A stretch of 64,000 bases of DNA, from the NCBI GenBank assembly GCA_041574955.1, contig JBFGNS010000003.1, forward strand, positions 1-64,000, read 5' to 3'. This DNA is from CALZJC01 sp041574955 (GTDB lineage Bacteria > Acidobacteriota > Thermoanaerobaculia > Multivoradales > JAHEKO01). Each line of letters begins with the position of its first letter. The stretch's first letter is position 1. The notes under the pieces are model-generated. The model did not search any database. It had not been told where the DNA came from and saw only the letters and a program-made list of their open reading frames with translations. Of this stretch, positions 8,589 to 18,200 are shown piece by piece. The translations under genes and the position numbers were made by a program.

Positions 8589-9653
8589 ATGAAGATCGTC
8601 CGGCTCGAGGCGTGGAGCGTGCGGCTCGGGCTGCGCGAGCCGTACGCCATCGCCTACGACCGGATCGAGTCGGTGGACAACGTCTTCGTGCGGCTGGTCA
8701 CCGACAGCGGCCCGCCGGGCTACGGCTGCGCCGCACCCGATCCGGCGGTCACCGGAGAGAGCGCGGCGGCGGTGCTGGCGGCAGTCGAGAGCGCCGGCAG
8801 CGAGCTGCGCGGCGCCGACCCGCTGCGCCGCATGCGGCTGCTCGAGCGGCTGCGCGAGCCGCTGGCCGATCGCCCCGGCGCGCTGTCGGCCATCGACATG
8901 GCGCTCCACGACCTGCTCGGCAAGGCCAGCGGCCTGCCGTTGTGGCGGCTGCTGGGCGGCTACCGCGAGTCGATCGCCACCAGCGTCACCATCGGCATCC
9001 TGCCGCTCGACGAGACGCTCGAGCGCGCCCGCAGGCATGTGGGCGAGGGGTTTCGCAGCCTCAAGCTGAAGGGCGGGCTCGACGTCGAGCTGGACGTGGA
9101 GCGGGTGCGGCGCACGCGCGAGACGGTGGGCCAGAAGGTCGAGCTCCGATTCGACGCCAACCAGGGCTACAGCTACGACGACACCATGCGGTTCGTCGAG
9201 GGGGTGCGGGAGGCGCGGCTCGAGCTCCTTGAGCAGCCCACCGCGGCCGGCGAGGCGGATCTGCTGGGTCGCGTCACCGCCGCCGTCGAGCTGCCGGTGA
9301 TGGCCGACGAGAGCCTGCTGACCCTGCGCGACGCCTTCCGGCTGGCGGGCGACGAGCTGGCCGATATGGTCAACGTCAAGCTGGTCAAGGTGGGCGGTCT
9401 GGCCGAGGCGCTGCGGATCACCGCGGTGGCGCGCGCGGCGCGGCTCGAGGTGATGGTCGGCTCGATGGACGAGTCGGCGCTCGGCATCGCCGCCGGCCTC
9501 GCCCTCGCGCTGGCCCGACCGGGCGTCGCCTACGCCGACCTCGACGGGCACCTGGAGCTCGTCGACGACCCGGCGGCGGGGGCGGTCGTGCTGCGCGGCG
9601 GCGAGCTCCATCCCAGCGACGCGCCGGGGCTCGGGGTGGAGCTGCCGGACTGA
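8589..9653 (+). CDS. dgcA: Enolase-superfamily epimerase (dipeptide epimerase / DgcA-like)
   Basis: A 354-residue member of the muconate-lactonizing group of the enolase superfamily. The catalytic set is complete: KLK at 159-161 (base on one face), metal ligands D189 (in FDANQG), E215 (in LEQPT) and D240 (in ADES), and the opposing base in KLVK (264-267). The family includes L-Ala-D/L-Glu epimerases, N-succinylamino-acid racemases and the N-acetyl-D-glutamate racemase DgcA. Because a DgcN-like gene lies upstream in the same transcription unit, an N-acylglutamate or glutamyl-dipeptide epimerase is the favoured reading. Start ATG 8589 lies 43 bases after the fusion gene. It is the last tightly linked gene of the set; asparagine synthetase follows after 138 bases. 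Confidence 0.82.
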   Translation: MKIVRLEAWSVRLGLREPYAIAYDRIESVDNVFVRLVTDSGPPGYGCAAPDPAVTGESAAAVLAAVESAGSELRGADPLRRMRLLERLREPLADRPGALSAIDMALHDLLGKASGLPLWRLLGGYRESIATSVTIGILPLDETLERARRHVGEGFRSLKLKGGLDVELDVERVRRTRETVGQKVELRFDANQGYSYDDTMRFVEGVREARLELLEQPTAAGEADLLGRVTAAVELPVMADESLLTLRDAFRLAGDELADMVNVKLVKVGGLAEALRITAVARAARLEVMVGSMDESALGIAAGLALALARPGVAYADLDGHLELVDDPAAGAVVLRGGELHPSDAPGLGVELPD

Positions 9654-9791
9654 GTCCACGCGCCGCCCCGGTGGGGTATCGTGGGTAGGCAAACGCTCGC
9701 GCCGCGACTCGGCTCGGTCGCCCACCGCCGCCGCAGTCGGGCTCCGCTCCTCCGACGCGCCGTGGACGACTCTCTCGAAGGCCGACTCTGA

Positions 9792-11753
9792 ATGTGCGGA
9801 CTGGTAGGCATTCTCGGCGGCGGCTCGCCCGCTGAGCGCCGCGAGCTGGCGGCACGGATGGCCGGCACCCTCGGCCACCGCGGGCCTGACGGCGAGGGCC
9901 TGTTCTCCGACGAGGAGTGCGCGCTCGGCTTCCGGCGACTGGCGATCGTCGACCTCGACGCCGACTCGCCGCCGTTTCCCAACGAGGACGGCACGGTGTG
10001 GAGCCTGGCCAACGCCGAGATCTACAACTCGGCCGAGCTCGAGGCCGGGCTGGTCGAGCGCGGCCACCGGCTGCGCACCCGGGTCGACACCGAGGTCATC
10101 CCGCACCTGTACGAGGAGCGCGGCGCCGATCTGGTCGCCGAGCTCAACGGCATGTTCGCGCTGGCGGTGTGGGACGCGCCGCGCCGGCGGCTGGTGCTGG
10201 CGCGCGACCGGGCGGGCGAGAAGCCGCTCTACTGGTGGCAGCGCGACGGCGAGCTGGCGTTCGCCTCCGAGCTGAGGGCGCTGGTAGCCCATCCGCGGGT
10301 CGGCCGCCAGATCGACCCGGTGGCGCTGTCGCGCTACCTGCTGCACGACTTCTTCCCGGCGCCCCTGACGCCGTTCGCCGGCGTCCGCAAGCTGCCGGCC
10401 GGCCACCTGCTGGTGGCGAGTGGCGGCGAGGTCGTGGTGCGCCCGTACTGGGACCTGGCCGAGCACTTCGGCGCGCCCGAGCTCGGCCGGCGGCTGCCGG
10501 GCCTGGTGGCCGAGGAGCTGGACGAGCGAATCGGCCGGGCGGTGGAGCGGCGGCGGCGCAGCGACGTGCCGGTGGGGGTGTTCCTGTCGGGCGGCATCGA
10601 CTCGTCCACCGTGCTGGCCCACATGGCCGAGCAGCAGGGCCCCGGGGTGCCGGTCTTCTCGCTCGGCCACCGTGACCTCGGCTTCGACGAGTCGCGCTTC
10701 GCCCGCGACACGGCGCGCCACTTCGACGCCGACTTCCACGAGCTGGTGCTGGACGAGGCCGACCTCGCCGACGGGCTCGACGCCGTCGGCGCCGGCTTCG
10801 ACGAGCCGCTGGGCGACGCATCGATCATTCCCTCCCACCTGCTGGCGCGCTTCGCCCGGCAGCGGGTCAAGGTGGTGCTGTCGGGCGAGGGCGCCGACGA
10901 GCTGTTCGCCGGCTACCCGACCTACCTCGGCCACCGGCTGGCCGAGCGCTACCGCCGGCTGCCGCCGGGGCTGCGGCGGTGGCTGGTGCGGGCCGTGGCG
11001 CGGCTGATGCCGGTGAGCATGGGCAACGTAGCTGCCGACTACCTGCTCAGCCGGTTCGCGGCCGCCGCCGAGCGCGAGCTGGTGGAGCGCCACCACGTCT
11101 GGTTCGGCAGCCTGGGACCGGGGCGGCAGGGGGAGGTGCTGGCGGCGCGGGTGACCGCCCGGCTGGCGGGCGACGATCCGCTGGCCTCGGCGCGGGCGCG
11201 GCTCGACGGGCGGCAGCTGCCCGACGACCTGGCGCGGCTGCTCTACACCGACTTCACGATGTACCTGCAGGACGACCTGCTGACCAAGGTGGACCGCGCC
11301 ACCATGCTGGCCTCGCTCGAGGCGAGGGCGCCGTTTCTCGACCACGAGCTGGCCGAGTTCGCCGCTGGCCTGCCGTCGTCGCTCAAGCTGCCGCCGACGC
11401 TGGTGCCGACAGGCGCTACCGGCAAGGCGATCCTGCGCCAGGCCGTGCGTCACCGCCTGCCGCCGGCGGTGCTCGGCCGGCGCAAGCGCGGCTTCAACAT
11501 CCCGTTCTCGCGCTGGCTGCTCCACGGCCTGGGCGAGCGGCTGCGCGACCGGTTCAGCCGCGAGCGGGTGGAGGCGCGCGGCCTGCTGTCGCCGGCCGGC
11601 GTGGCGCGACTGCTCGACGAGCACCTGTCGCGCGCCGCCGACCACCGCAAGCCGCTGTTCACGCTGCTGGTTCTCGACCTGTGGTGCGACCGCGAGTTCG
11701 GCGAGACGGCGCCGGTACCGCTGGCCGCCGGGTCGGGCGAGGAGGCGGGGTGA
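9792..11753 (+). CDS. asnB: Asparagine synthetase (glutamine-hydrolysing), AsnB family
   Basis: A 653-residue class II glutamine amidotransferase/asparagine synthetase. Cys2 (MCGLVGILGG) is the glutaminase nucleophile; GHRGPDG near 28-34 follows. The synthetase domain has the PP-loop SGGIDSS starting at S266, and SGEGADELFAGYP and KVDRATMLASLEARAPFLDHE are conserved. These enzymes amidate aspartate, or in biosynthetic clusters other carboxylates, using glutamine and ATP. The 138 bases upstream contain a TATCGT box (9677-9682), so it may have its own promoter. Its stop overlaps the GTG start of the TolC-fusion gene (GTGA at 11750), tying amino-acid amidation to the export operon. A dedicated role on the cluster product is possible but not shown. 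Confidence 0.88.
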   Translation: MCGLVGILGGGSPAERRELAARMAGTLGHRGPDGEGLFSDEECALGFRRLAIVDLDADSPPFPNEDGTVWSLANAEIYNSAELEAGLVERGHRLRTRVDTEVIPHLYEERGADLVAELNGMFALAVWDAPRRRLVLARDRAGEKPLYWWQRDGELAFASELRALVAHPRVGRQIDPVALSRYLLHDFFPAPLTPFAGVRKLPAGHLLVASGGEVVVRPYWDLAEHFGAPELGRRLPGLVAEELDERIGRAVERRRRSDVPVGVFLSGGIDSSTVLAHMAEQQGPGVPVFSLGHRDLGFDESRFARDTARHFDADFHELVLDEADLADGLDAVGAGFDEPLGDASIIPSHLLARFARQRVKVVLSGEGADELFAGYPTYLGHRLAERYRRLPPGLRRWLVRAVARLMPVSMGNVAADYLLSRFAAAAERELVERHHVWFGSLGPGRQGEVLAARVTARLAGDDPLASARARLDGRQLPDDLARLLYTDFTMYLQDDLLTKVDRATMLASLEARAPFLDHELAEFAAGLPSSLKLPPTLVPTGATGKAILRQAVRHRLPPAVLGRRKRGFNIPFSRWLLHGLGERLRDRFSRERVEARGLLSPAGVARLLDEHLSRAADHRKPLFTLLVLDLWCDREFGETAPVPLAAGSGEEAG

Positions 11754-14164
11754 GCGTACGCCGCCGGCCGGCGGCCGGGTCGTGGCGCGTGCTGGTGGTC
11801 GCCGCGGCGCTGGCGGCGGCGCCGGCGGCCGCCGAGCCGGCGGCGGTGCGCATCGGGGTGGTGGTGGACGGTCCCTGGGAGGGCAACCAGGCAGTCCTGG
11901 ACCTGACGGTGGCGGAGGTGACGGCGCTCACCGCCGGCGAGTTCGAGGTCGGCTTCCCGGCCGCCGCCCACCTCATCGGCGACTGGACCTTCGACACGGC
12001 GCGCGCCAACCTGGAGCGGCTGCTGGCCGACCCCGGCGTCGACCTGGTGATCACCTGGGGGCTGCTGGCGTCGCACGCGGTGTGCTGCGTGGGCGAGCTG
12101 GACAAGCCGGTGGTGGCGCCGGTGGTGGCCGATCCGTTCTTGCAGGGGCTGCCGCTCGCCGGCGGTGCCAGCGGCGTGCCCAACCTGAGCTACGTCGCGC
12201 TCGAGAACGCCACCGCCCGCGAGCTGGCGCTGTTCCAGCGCATCGTGCCGTTCTCCAAGATCACCTTCCTGAGCACCCGTGAGTTCCTGGAGGCGGTGCC
12301 CGACGTGCCGCTGCGCAGCCTCGAGCTGGCGGCGCGCGCCGGTCTCGAGGCCGATTTCGTCGGCCTCGGCAGCGACCCCGAGGAGGCGCTGGCCGCCATC
12401 CCGGGCTCGACCGAGGCGGTCTACGTCTGGCCGCAGTTCCAGATGGGGGAGGAGGGCTTCCGGCGGCTGGTTGACGGACTCAACGCCCGCAAGCTGCCGA
12501 GCTTCTCGGCGCTCGGCGGCCGCTACGTCGAGGCCGGCATGCTGGCCACCGCCCAGTCCGACGACTTCTTCCAGCGGCTCAGCCGGCGGGTCGCACTCAA
12601 CGTGCAGCGCATCCTGCTGGGCGAGCCGCCGGCGTCCATACCGGTCGACTTCCGCTACCGCGAGCGGCTGGCGATCAACATGGCAACCGCCCGCGCCATC
12701 GGCGTCTCGCCGGGCTGGGACGTGCTGGTCGAGGCGCGGCTGCTGCACGCCGAGGAGTCGGGTCTGCCGGCGCTGACGCTCGAGCGCGCCGTCGAGCAGG
12801 CGCTGGCCGACAACCCCGAGCTGGCCGCGGCGCGACGTGAGCTGGCCGCCGGAGAGCAGCAGGTGGCGGCGGCCCGCGCCGCCTTGCGGCCGCGGCTCGA
12901 GCTGTCGGGCTCGGCGCTGGCGATCGACGACGACCGCGCCGCCGCCAGCTTCGGCTCGCAGCCCGAGCGCACCACGCTGGGGTCGCTGGCCCTCGGCCAG
13001 CTGGTGTTCTCGGAGCCGGCGCGGGCCAACCTGGAGATCGAGCGCCGGCTGCAGGCCGGCCGCGAGGCCGACTTCGAGAGCCGCCGGCTGGACCTGGTAC
13101 GGGAGACGGCGGTGGTCTACCTCAACCTGCTGCGCGCCAAGACCCTGGTCGAGGTGCAACGCAACAACCTCGAGCTGACGCGCTCCAACCTGGAGCTGGC
13201 CGAGCTGCGGCGGGCGATCGGCGCCGCCAACCCGGCCGAGGTCTACCGCTGGCAGAGCCGCATCGCCACCGATCGTAAGGCGCTGATCGAGGCTCAGGCC
13301 AGCCGCCGCATAGCCGAGATCGCGCTCAACCGCCTGCTCGGCCGGGATCTGGAGGAGCAGTTCCTGACCGAGGAGGTGGACCTCGAGGATCCCGACCTGA
13401 TCACGGGCCAGGAGCGGTTCCGCGGCTACACCACCACGCCGCGTCGCTTCCGCCTGCTGCGCGACTTCATGGTCGAGGAAGGGCTGACCGCGGCGCCCGA
13501 GCTGCGCCGGCTGGACCGCGCCATCGCCGCCCAGGAACGCGCGCGGGCCGCCGCGCGGCGCGCCTTCTGGCTGCCGGCGATCGGTCTGCGTGCCGGGGTC
13601 GACCAGCGGCTCAGCGCGGCCGGCGCCGGCAGCGCCGGTGGCCCTGTGCTGCCGGGCCTGGCGTTGCCGCGGGCCGACGACACCAGCTGGAGCCTGGGTC
13701 TGTCCGCTTCGCTGCCGCTGTTCGCCGGCGGCGAGCGGCGGGCCGAGGTCGAGCGCGCCGAGGCCGAGCTCGACCGGCTGGGTCTGGCGTTCGACGCCAC
13801 CGCCGACCGCATCGAGCAGCGCATCCGCTCCGGCATCGAGGTGGCGCGCGCCTCGTTCGCCGGCATCGAGCTGTCGCGTGAGGCCTCGGCGGCGGCCCGC
13901 AGCAGCCTCGAGCTGGTGGCCGACGCCTACGCCCGCGGAGCGGTGTCGATCCTCGACCTGCTCGACGTGCAGAACGCGGCGCTCAACGCCGAGCTGCTGG
14001 CGGCCAACGCGGTCTACGACTTCTTCGTCGATCTGATGGAGGTGCAGCGCGCCGCCAGCCGCTTCGACTTCTTCCTCGACATCGGGGCGCGCGACCTGTG
14101 GTACCAGCGCCTCGAGCTGTACTTCGATCGGGCCGGCCACAGCCCGGGGGAGTCCACCAGATGA
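11750..14164 (+). CDS. ABC substrate-binding-like domain fused to TolC-type outer-membrane channel
   Basis: An 804-residue exported fusion starting at GTG 11750, overlapping the asnB stop. A signal peptide (about 1-30, AALAAAPAAAEPA) is followed by a periplasmic substrate-binding domain of the TrpX/ABC_sub_bind type (about 31-335: RIGVVVDGPWEGNQ, DLVITWGLLASHAVC, PVVAPVVADPFLQG). From about 342 (LTLERAVEQALADNPELAAARR) a full outer-membrane efflux protein follows, with two halves of long helices and the typical AYARGAVSILDLLDVQNA segment near 725. TolC proteins are normally about 450 residues, so the N-terminal domain is an addition. It is coupled to an RND adaptor by ATGA and to an RND pump beyond it, forming a tripartite exporter whose channel carries its own ligand-binding module. 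Confidence 0.88.
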   Translation: MSVRRRPAAGSWRVLVVAAALAAAPAAAEPAAVRIGVVVDGPWEGNQAVLDLTVAEVTALTAGEFEVGFPAAAHLIGDWTFDTARANLERLLADPGVDLVITWGLLASHAVCCVGELDKPVVAPVVADPFLQGLPLAGGASGVPNLSYVALENATARELALFQRIVPFSKITFLSTREFLEAVPDVPLRSLELAARAGLEADFVGLGSDPEEALAAIPGSTEAVYVWPQFQMGEEGFRRLVDGLNARKLPSFSALGGRYVEAGMLATAQSDDFFQRLSRRVALNVQRILLGEPPASIPVDFRYRERLAINMATARAIGVSPGWDVLVEARLLHAEESGLPALTLERAVEQALADNPELAAARRELAAGEQQVAAARAALRPRLELSGSALAIDDDRAAASFGSQPERTTLGSLALGQLVFSEPARANLEIERRLQAGREADFESRRLDLVRETAVVYLNLLRAKTLVEVQRNNLELTRSNLELAELRRAIGAANPAEVYRWQSRIATDRKALIEAQASRRIAEIALNRLLGRDLEEQFLTEEVDLEDPDLITGQERFRGYTTTPRRFRLLRDFMVEEGLTAAPELRRLDRAIAAQERARAAARRAFWLPAIGLRAGVDQRLSAAGAGSAGGPVLPGLALPRADDTSWSLGLSASLPLFAGGERRAEVERAEAELDRLGLAFDATADRIEQRIRSGIEVARASFAGIELSREASAAARSSLELVADAYARGAVSILDLLDVQNAALNAELLAANAVYDFFVDLMEVQRAASRFDFFLDIGARDLWYQRLELYFDRAGHSPGESTR

Positions 14165-15264
14165 GAGCTACCGCCGCCACCGCCGTCCTGCCGTTCGTCT
14201 GGCTGCTCGCCGGCTGTGCCGGCGAGCCGGAGCCGCCGGCGCCCGAGATCCGGCCGGTGCGCACGCACCGCGTCGCGCCGAGCGAGGGCGCCGAGCTGCG
14301 CACCCTGGCCGGCGTCGCCCGCGCCGGCGTCGAGTCGCGTCTGAGCTTCCGCGTCGGCGGCACCGTGCAGCAGCTGCGGGCGGCGCTCGGCGACCGTGTG
14401 CGCGCCGGTCACGTGCTGGCGGTGCTCGATCCGGCCGACTACGAGCTGCAGGTCGAGGAGGCCGAAGCGGCGCTGGCGCAGAGCCAGGCCGGCCTGCGGC
14501 GTGCCGAGGCCGACTACGACCGTGTGCGCGCGCTGTACGAGAACAACAACGCCTCGAAGAGCGAGCTGGACGCCGCCCGCGCCGCGGCCGAGTCGGCCGA
14601 GGCGGTGGTGGAGAGCGGCGCCAAGCGGCTCGAGCTGGCCCGCCGTCAGGTCGACTACACGGTGCTCAGGGCGCCCAGCGACGGGGCGATCGCGATGGTC
14701 ACCGTCGAGGTCAACGAGAACGTGCGCAGCGGCCAGGAGGTGGTGCTGCTGGTCATCGGCAGCCACCCCGAGGTGCAGGTGGCGGTGCCCGAGGTGCTGA
14801 TTCCGCGGGTCTACGCCGGCCAGCCGGTGACGGTCGAGCTGGCCGCGCTTGGTGGCCGCCGCCTCGACGGCGTGGTGAGCGAGGTGGGGGTCGCGATGAC
14901 CGGCACCGCGAGCACCTTCACCGTTACCGTGCGGCTGGTGGACGCCCACCCTGCGATCCGCTCCGGCATGGCGGCCGACGTCACCTTCCGGCTGGTCGAC
15001 GAGAACGCCAGCGAGCGGCTGTTGGTGCCGCCGGTGGCGGTGGGCGAGGACCGTCATGGGCGGTACGTGTTCGTGGTGCGCCAGCTCGACGACGGCACCG
15101 CGCGCGTCGAGCGCCGCGGCGTCACCGTCGCCGCCAGCGGCGGCGTCGGCGGCATCGAGATCGTCGACGGCCTGGAAGCCGGCGAGCTGATCGTCACCGC
15201 CGGCCTGCGCCGCATGTCCGAGGGGATGCGGGTGCGGCCGGTCGATGCCGGAGAGCCGATGTGA
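14161..15264 (+). CDS. RND efflux adaptor (membrane fusion lipoprotein)
   Basis: A 367-residue periplasmic adaptor. The start ATG 14161 overlaps the previous stop. The lipobox LAGC with Cys19 marks it as a lipoprotein. A lipoyl/barrel-sandwich hybrid half (RLSFRVGGTVQQLRAALG, residues about 60-78) is followed by an alpha-hairpin (QSQAGLRRAEADYDRVRALYE) and the second half (RRQVDYTVLRAPSDGAI), then beta-barrel and membrane-proximal domains. Such adaptors link an RND pump in the inner membrane to a TolC channel; both neighbours are exactly those. Its stop overlaps the GTG of the pump gene. Function is secure as to class; the exported compound is unknown. Confidence 0.93.
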   Translation: MRATAATAVLPFVWLLAGCAGEPEPPAPEIRPVRTHRVAPSEGAELRTLAGVARAGVESRLSFRVGGTVQQLRAALGDRVRAGHVLAVLDPADYELQVEEAEAALAQSQAGLRRAEADYDRVRALYENNNASKSELDAARAAAESAEAVVESGAKRLELARRQVDYTVLRAPSDGAIAMVTVEVNENVRSGQEVVLLVIGSHPEVQVAVPEVLIPRVYAGQPVTVELAALGGRRLDGVVSEVGVAMTGTASTFTVTVRLVDAHPAIRSGMAADVTFRLVDENASERLLVPPVAVGEDRHGRYVFVVRQLDDGTARVERRGVTVAASGGVGGIEIVDGLEAGELIVTAGLRRMSEGMRVRPVDAGEPM

Positions 15265-18200
15265 GCCTGACGCGCTCGGCCATCGACAACGACCGGGTCA
15301 CCCTGGTGCTGCTGGCAGTGCTGCTGGTGGCCGGCATCCAGGCCTACCTGGGCATGCCGCAGGCCGAGGATCCGGGTTTCACCATCCGCACCGCGATGGT
15401 GCTGACCTACTTTCCCGGCGCCAGCCCGCAGCGCGTCGAACAGCTGGTCACCGACAAGCTGGAGAAGGCGATCCAGGAGCTGCCGCAGCTCGAGTCGGTG
15501 GTCAGTCAGTCGAAGACCGGCGTGTCGATCGTGCTGGTCAACATCCTGGAGAGCTACCGCGAGATGCGGCCGATCTGGGACGATCTGCGCCGCAAGGTCG
15601 ACCGCGCGGCCGGCGAGCTGCCCGACGGCGTCATCGGGCCGACGGTCAACGACGAGTTCGGCGACGTCTTCGGCACGGTGGTCACCGTCGCCGGCGACGG
15701 CTACTCCTACGCCGACCTCAAGCGCATCGCCGACGAGGTGCGCGACGAGCTGCTGCTGATCGGGGAGGTGGCCAAGGTCGACATCTTCGGCGCCCAGCAG
15801 GAACGGGTGTTCGTCGAGTACTCGAACGCCCGGCTGGCGGAGCTCGGCCTGGCGCCGCTGCAGCTGCGCAACATCCTGGAGAGCCGCAACATCATCAACC
15901 CCGGCGGCGATATCCGCACCGACGAGGAGGTGATCGTCTTCGAGCCCACCGGCAGCTTCGAGTCGGTGGAGGACCTCAAGCGCACGGTCATCACCCTGCC
16001 GGGGCGCAGCGAGCTGCTCTACCTGCAGGACGTGGCGACGATCTACCGCGGCTACGTCGACCCGCCGACCACCCGCATGCGCGCCAGCGGCGAGCCGGCG
16101 CTGGCGCTGGCGGTGTCGCTCAGGGAGGGCGGCAACATCCTCGACCTCGGCTCGGCGGTCGCGAGCACGGTCGAGCAGCTCCGCACCATCTACCCGGTGG
16201 GAGTCGACTTCGACTTCGTGGCGTTCCAGGCGCAGGCGGTCGACCGCAAGGTGTCCGACTTCCTCGGCAATCTGGTGCAGGCGGTGGCCATCGTGCTGGC
16301 GGTGATGCTGCTGAGCCTCGGCCCGCGCACCGGGCTGGTGGTGGCCAGCCTGATCCCGATGGCGATGGTCGCCAGCTTCATCTTCATGGCGCTGTTCGAC
16401 GTCGGCATCAACCAGATGTCGCTGGCGGCGCTGATCATCGCGCTCGGCTTGCTGGTGGACAACGCCATCGTGATGTCGGAGTCGATCCTGGTCCAGATGG
16501 GGGAGGGCAGGCCGGCGGTCGAGGCGGCGGTGGATTCGGCCGCCGAGCTGCGCATGCCGCTGCTGACCTCGTCGCTGACCACCGCCGCCGCCTTCCTGCC
16601 GATCGCCCTGGCGCGCTCGACCACCGGCGAGTACACCCAGACGCTTTTCCAGGTGGTGACCATCACCCTGCTGTGCTCGTGGGTGCTGTCGCTGACCATG
16701 GTTCCGCTGCTGTGCGTGCTGTTTCTCAGACCGCGCCGGCGGGCGCCGGCGGCCGCCTTCGACACGCCGTTCTACCAGCGCTACCGCCGGCTCCTGGTGG
16801 CCGTGCTGCGCCGTCCGTGGCTCAGCCTGGCGCTGGTGGCGCTGGTGTTCTTCGGCGCCCTGCAGCTGATGCGGCTGGTGCCCAAGATCTTCTTCCCGCC
16901 CAACGACCGGCCGACGCTGCTGGCCGAGCTGCGGCTGCCGACCGGCTCGCCGCTGTCGGCGACCGAGGCGCTGGTGGTGGAGGTGGAGGGTTTCCTGCGC
17001 GAGGAGCTGCTGCTGGCGCCGGCCGACCTGGCGGCCGGTGACGAGGGCGTCGTCAACTGGGCCAGCTTCATCGGCGAGGGCGCGCCGCGCTTCTTTCTCT
17101 CGTACACGCCGGAGCCGGCGAGCCCGGAGTTCGCCGTGCTGGTGATCAACGCCACGTCGCGCGAGTTCGTCGACGTCGCGGTCGGCCGGCTGCGGGAGTT
17201 CTGCCGCCGCTTCCCCGGCCTCAAGGCGCAGATCGACCCGCTGCCGCTGGGGCCGCCGGCGGCCAACCCGGTGGAGGTGCGCATCTCGGGCCGCGACTCC
17301 GAGGAGCTGTTCGGGCTGGTGGCGGTGGTGCAGGAGCGGCTGCGCGCCATCCCGGGCACGCGCTCGATCGACGACGACTGGGGGGCGCGGTCGAAGAAGG
17401 TGGTGGTGCGCATCGACGAGGCGCGCGCCCGCCGCGCCGGGGTCAGCAACCAGGATGTGGCGCTGTCGCTGCAGACGGTGTTCTCGGGCTTCAACACCAC
17501 CGAGTACCGCGAGGACGACAAGGTCATCCCGGTGGTGCTGCGCTCCGAGCAGGCGGGCGCGATCGACCCGGCGTCGTTCGCCAGCGTCAACGTCTTCTCG
17601 CAGGCCACCGGCCGGTCGGTGCCGCTGGCCCAGGTGGCGGAGATCGAGCTCGCCTGGCAGCCCGCCAACATTCGGCGGCGCAACCGGCTGCGCACGGTGA
17701 CCGTGACCTCGGACGTGGAGCCCGGCTACACCGCCAACGAGGTGATCCAGCAGCTCGAGCCCTGGTTGGCCGAGTCGAGCCAGGGTTGGCCGCGCGGCAC
17801 AGGCTGGGAGATCGGCGGCGAGCAGGAGGCTTCGAACAAGGCCAACCGCTCGATCGTGGCGCAGCTGCCGGTCGCCGGGCTGATCATCGTGCTGCTGCTG
17901 GTAGCGCAGTTCAACTCCATCCGCCGGCCGCTGATCATCCTGATCGCCATCCCGCTGGGGATCATCGGCGTGTCCGTCGGGCTGGTGGTGATGCGCTCCT
18001 ACATCGGCTTCATGACCCTGCTTGGCATCATCTCGCTGTCGGGAATCGTCATCAACAACGCCATCGTGCTGCTCGACCGCATCCGGCTGCAGGAGCAGGT
18101 GCACGGCTCGAGCCCGCAGCAGGCGGTGATCGAGGCGGCGCAGCGCCGGCTGCGGCCGATCCTGCTCACCACCTTCACCACCCTCGGAGGGCTGATACCG

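Noticed and set aside
8502..11645. Minus-strand open frame of 1047 codons opposite the epimerase and asnB genes
   Set aside because: Composition is Arg/Gln/His/Pro-rich without domains, as expected for the antisense of GC-rich coding DNA; the plus-strand genes have full catalytic motifs.
10979..11749. Extension of the TolC-fusion frame into asnB
   Set aside because: It runs within the asnB coding region in another frame; GTG 11750 has the signal peptide directly after it and the usual GTGA coupling.
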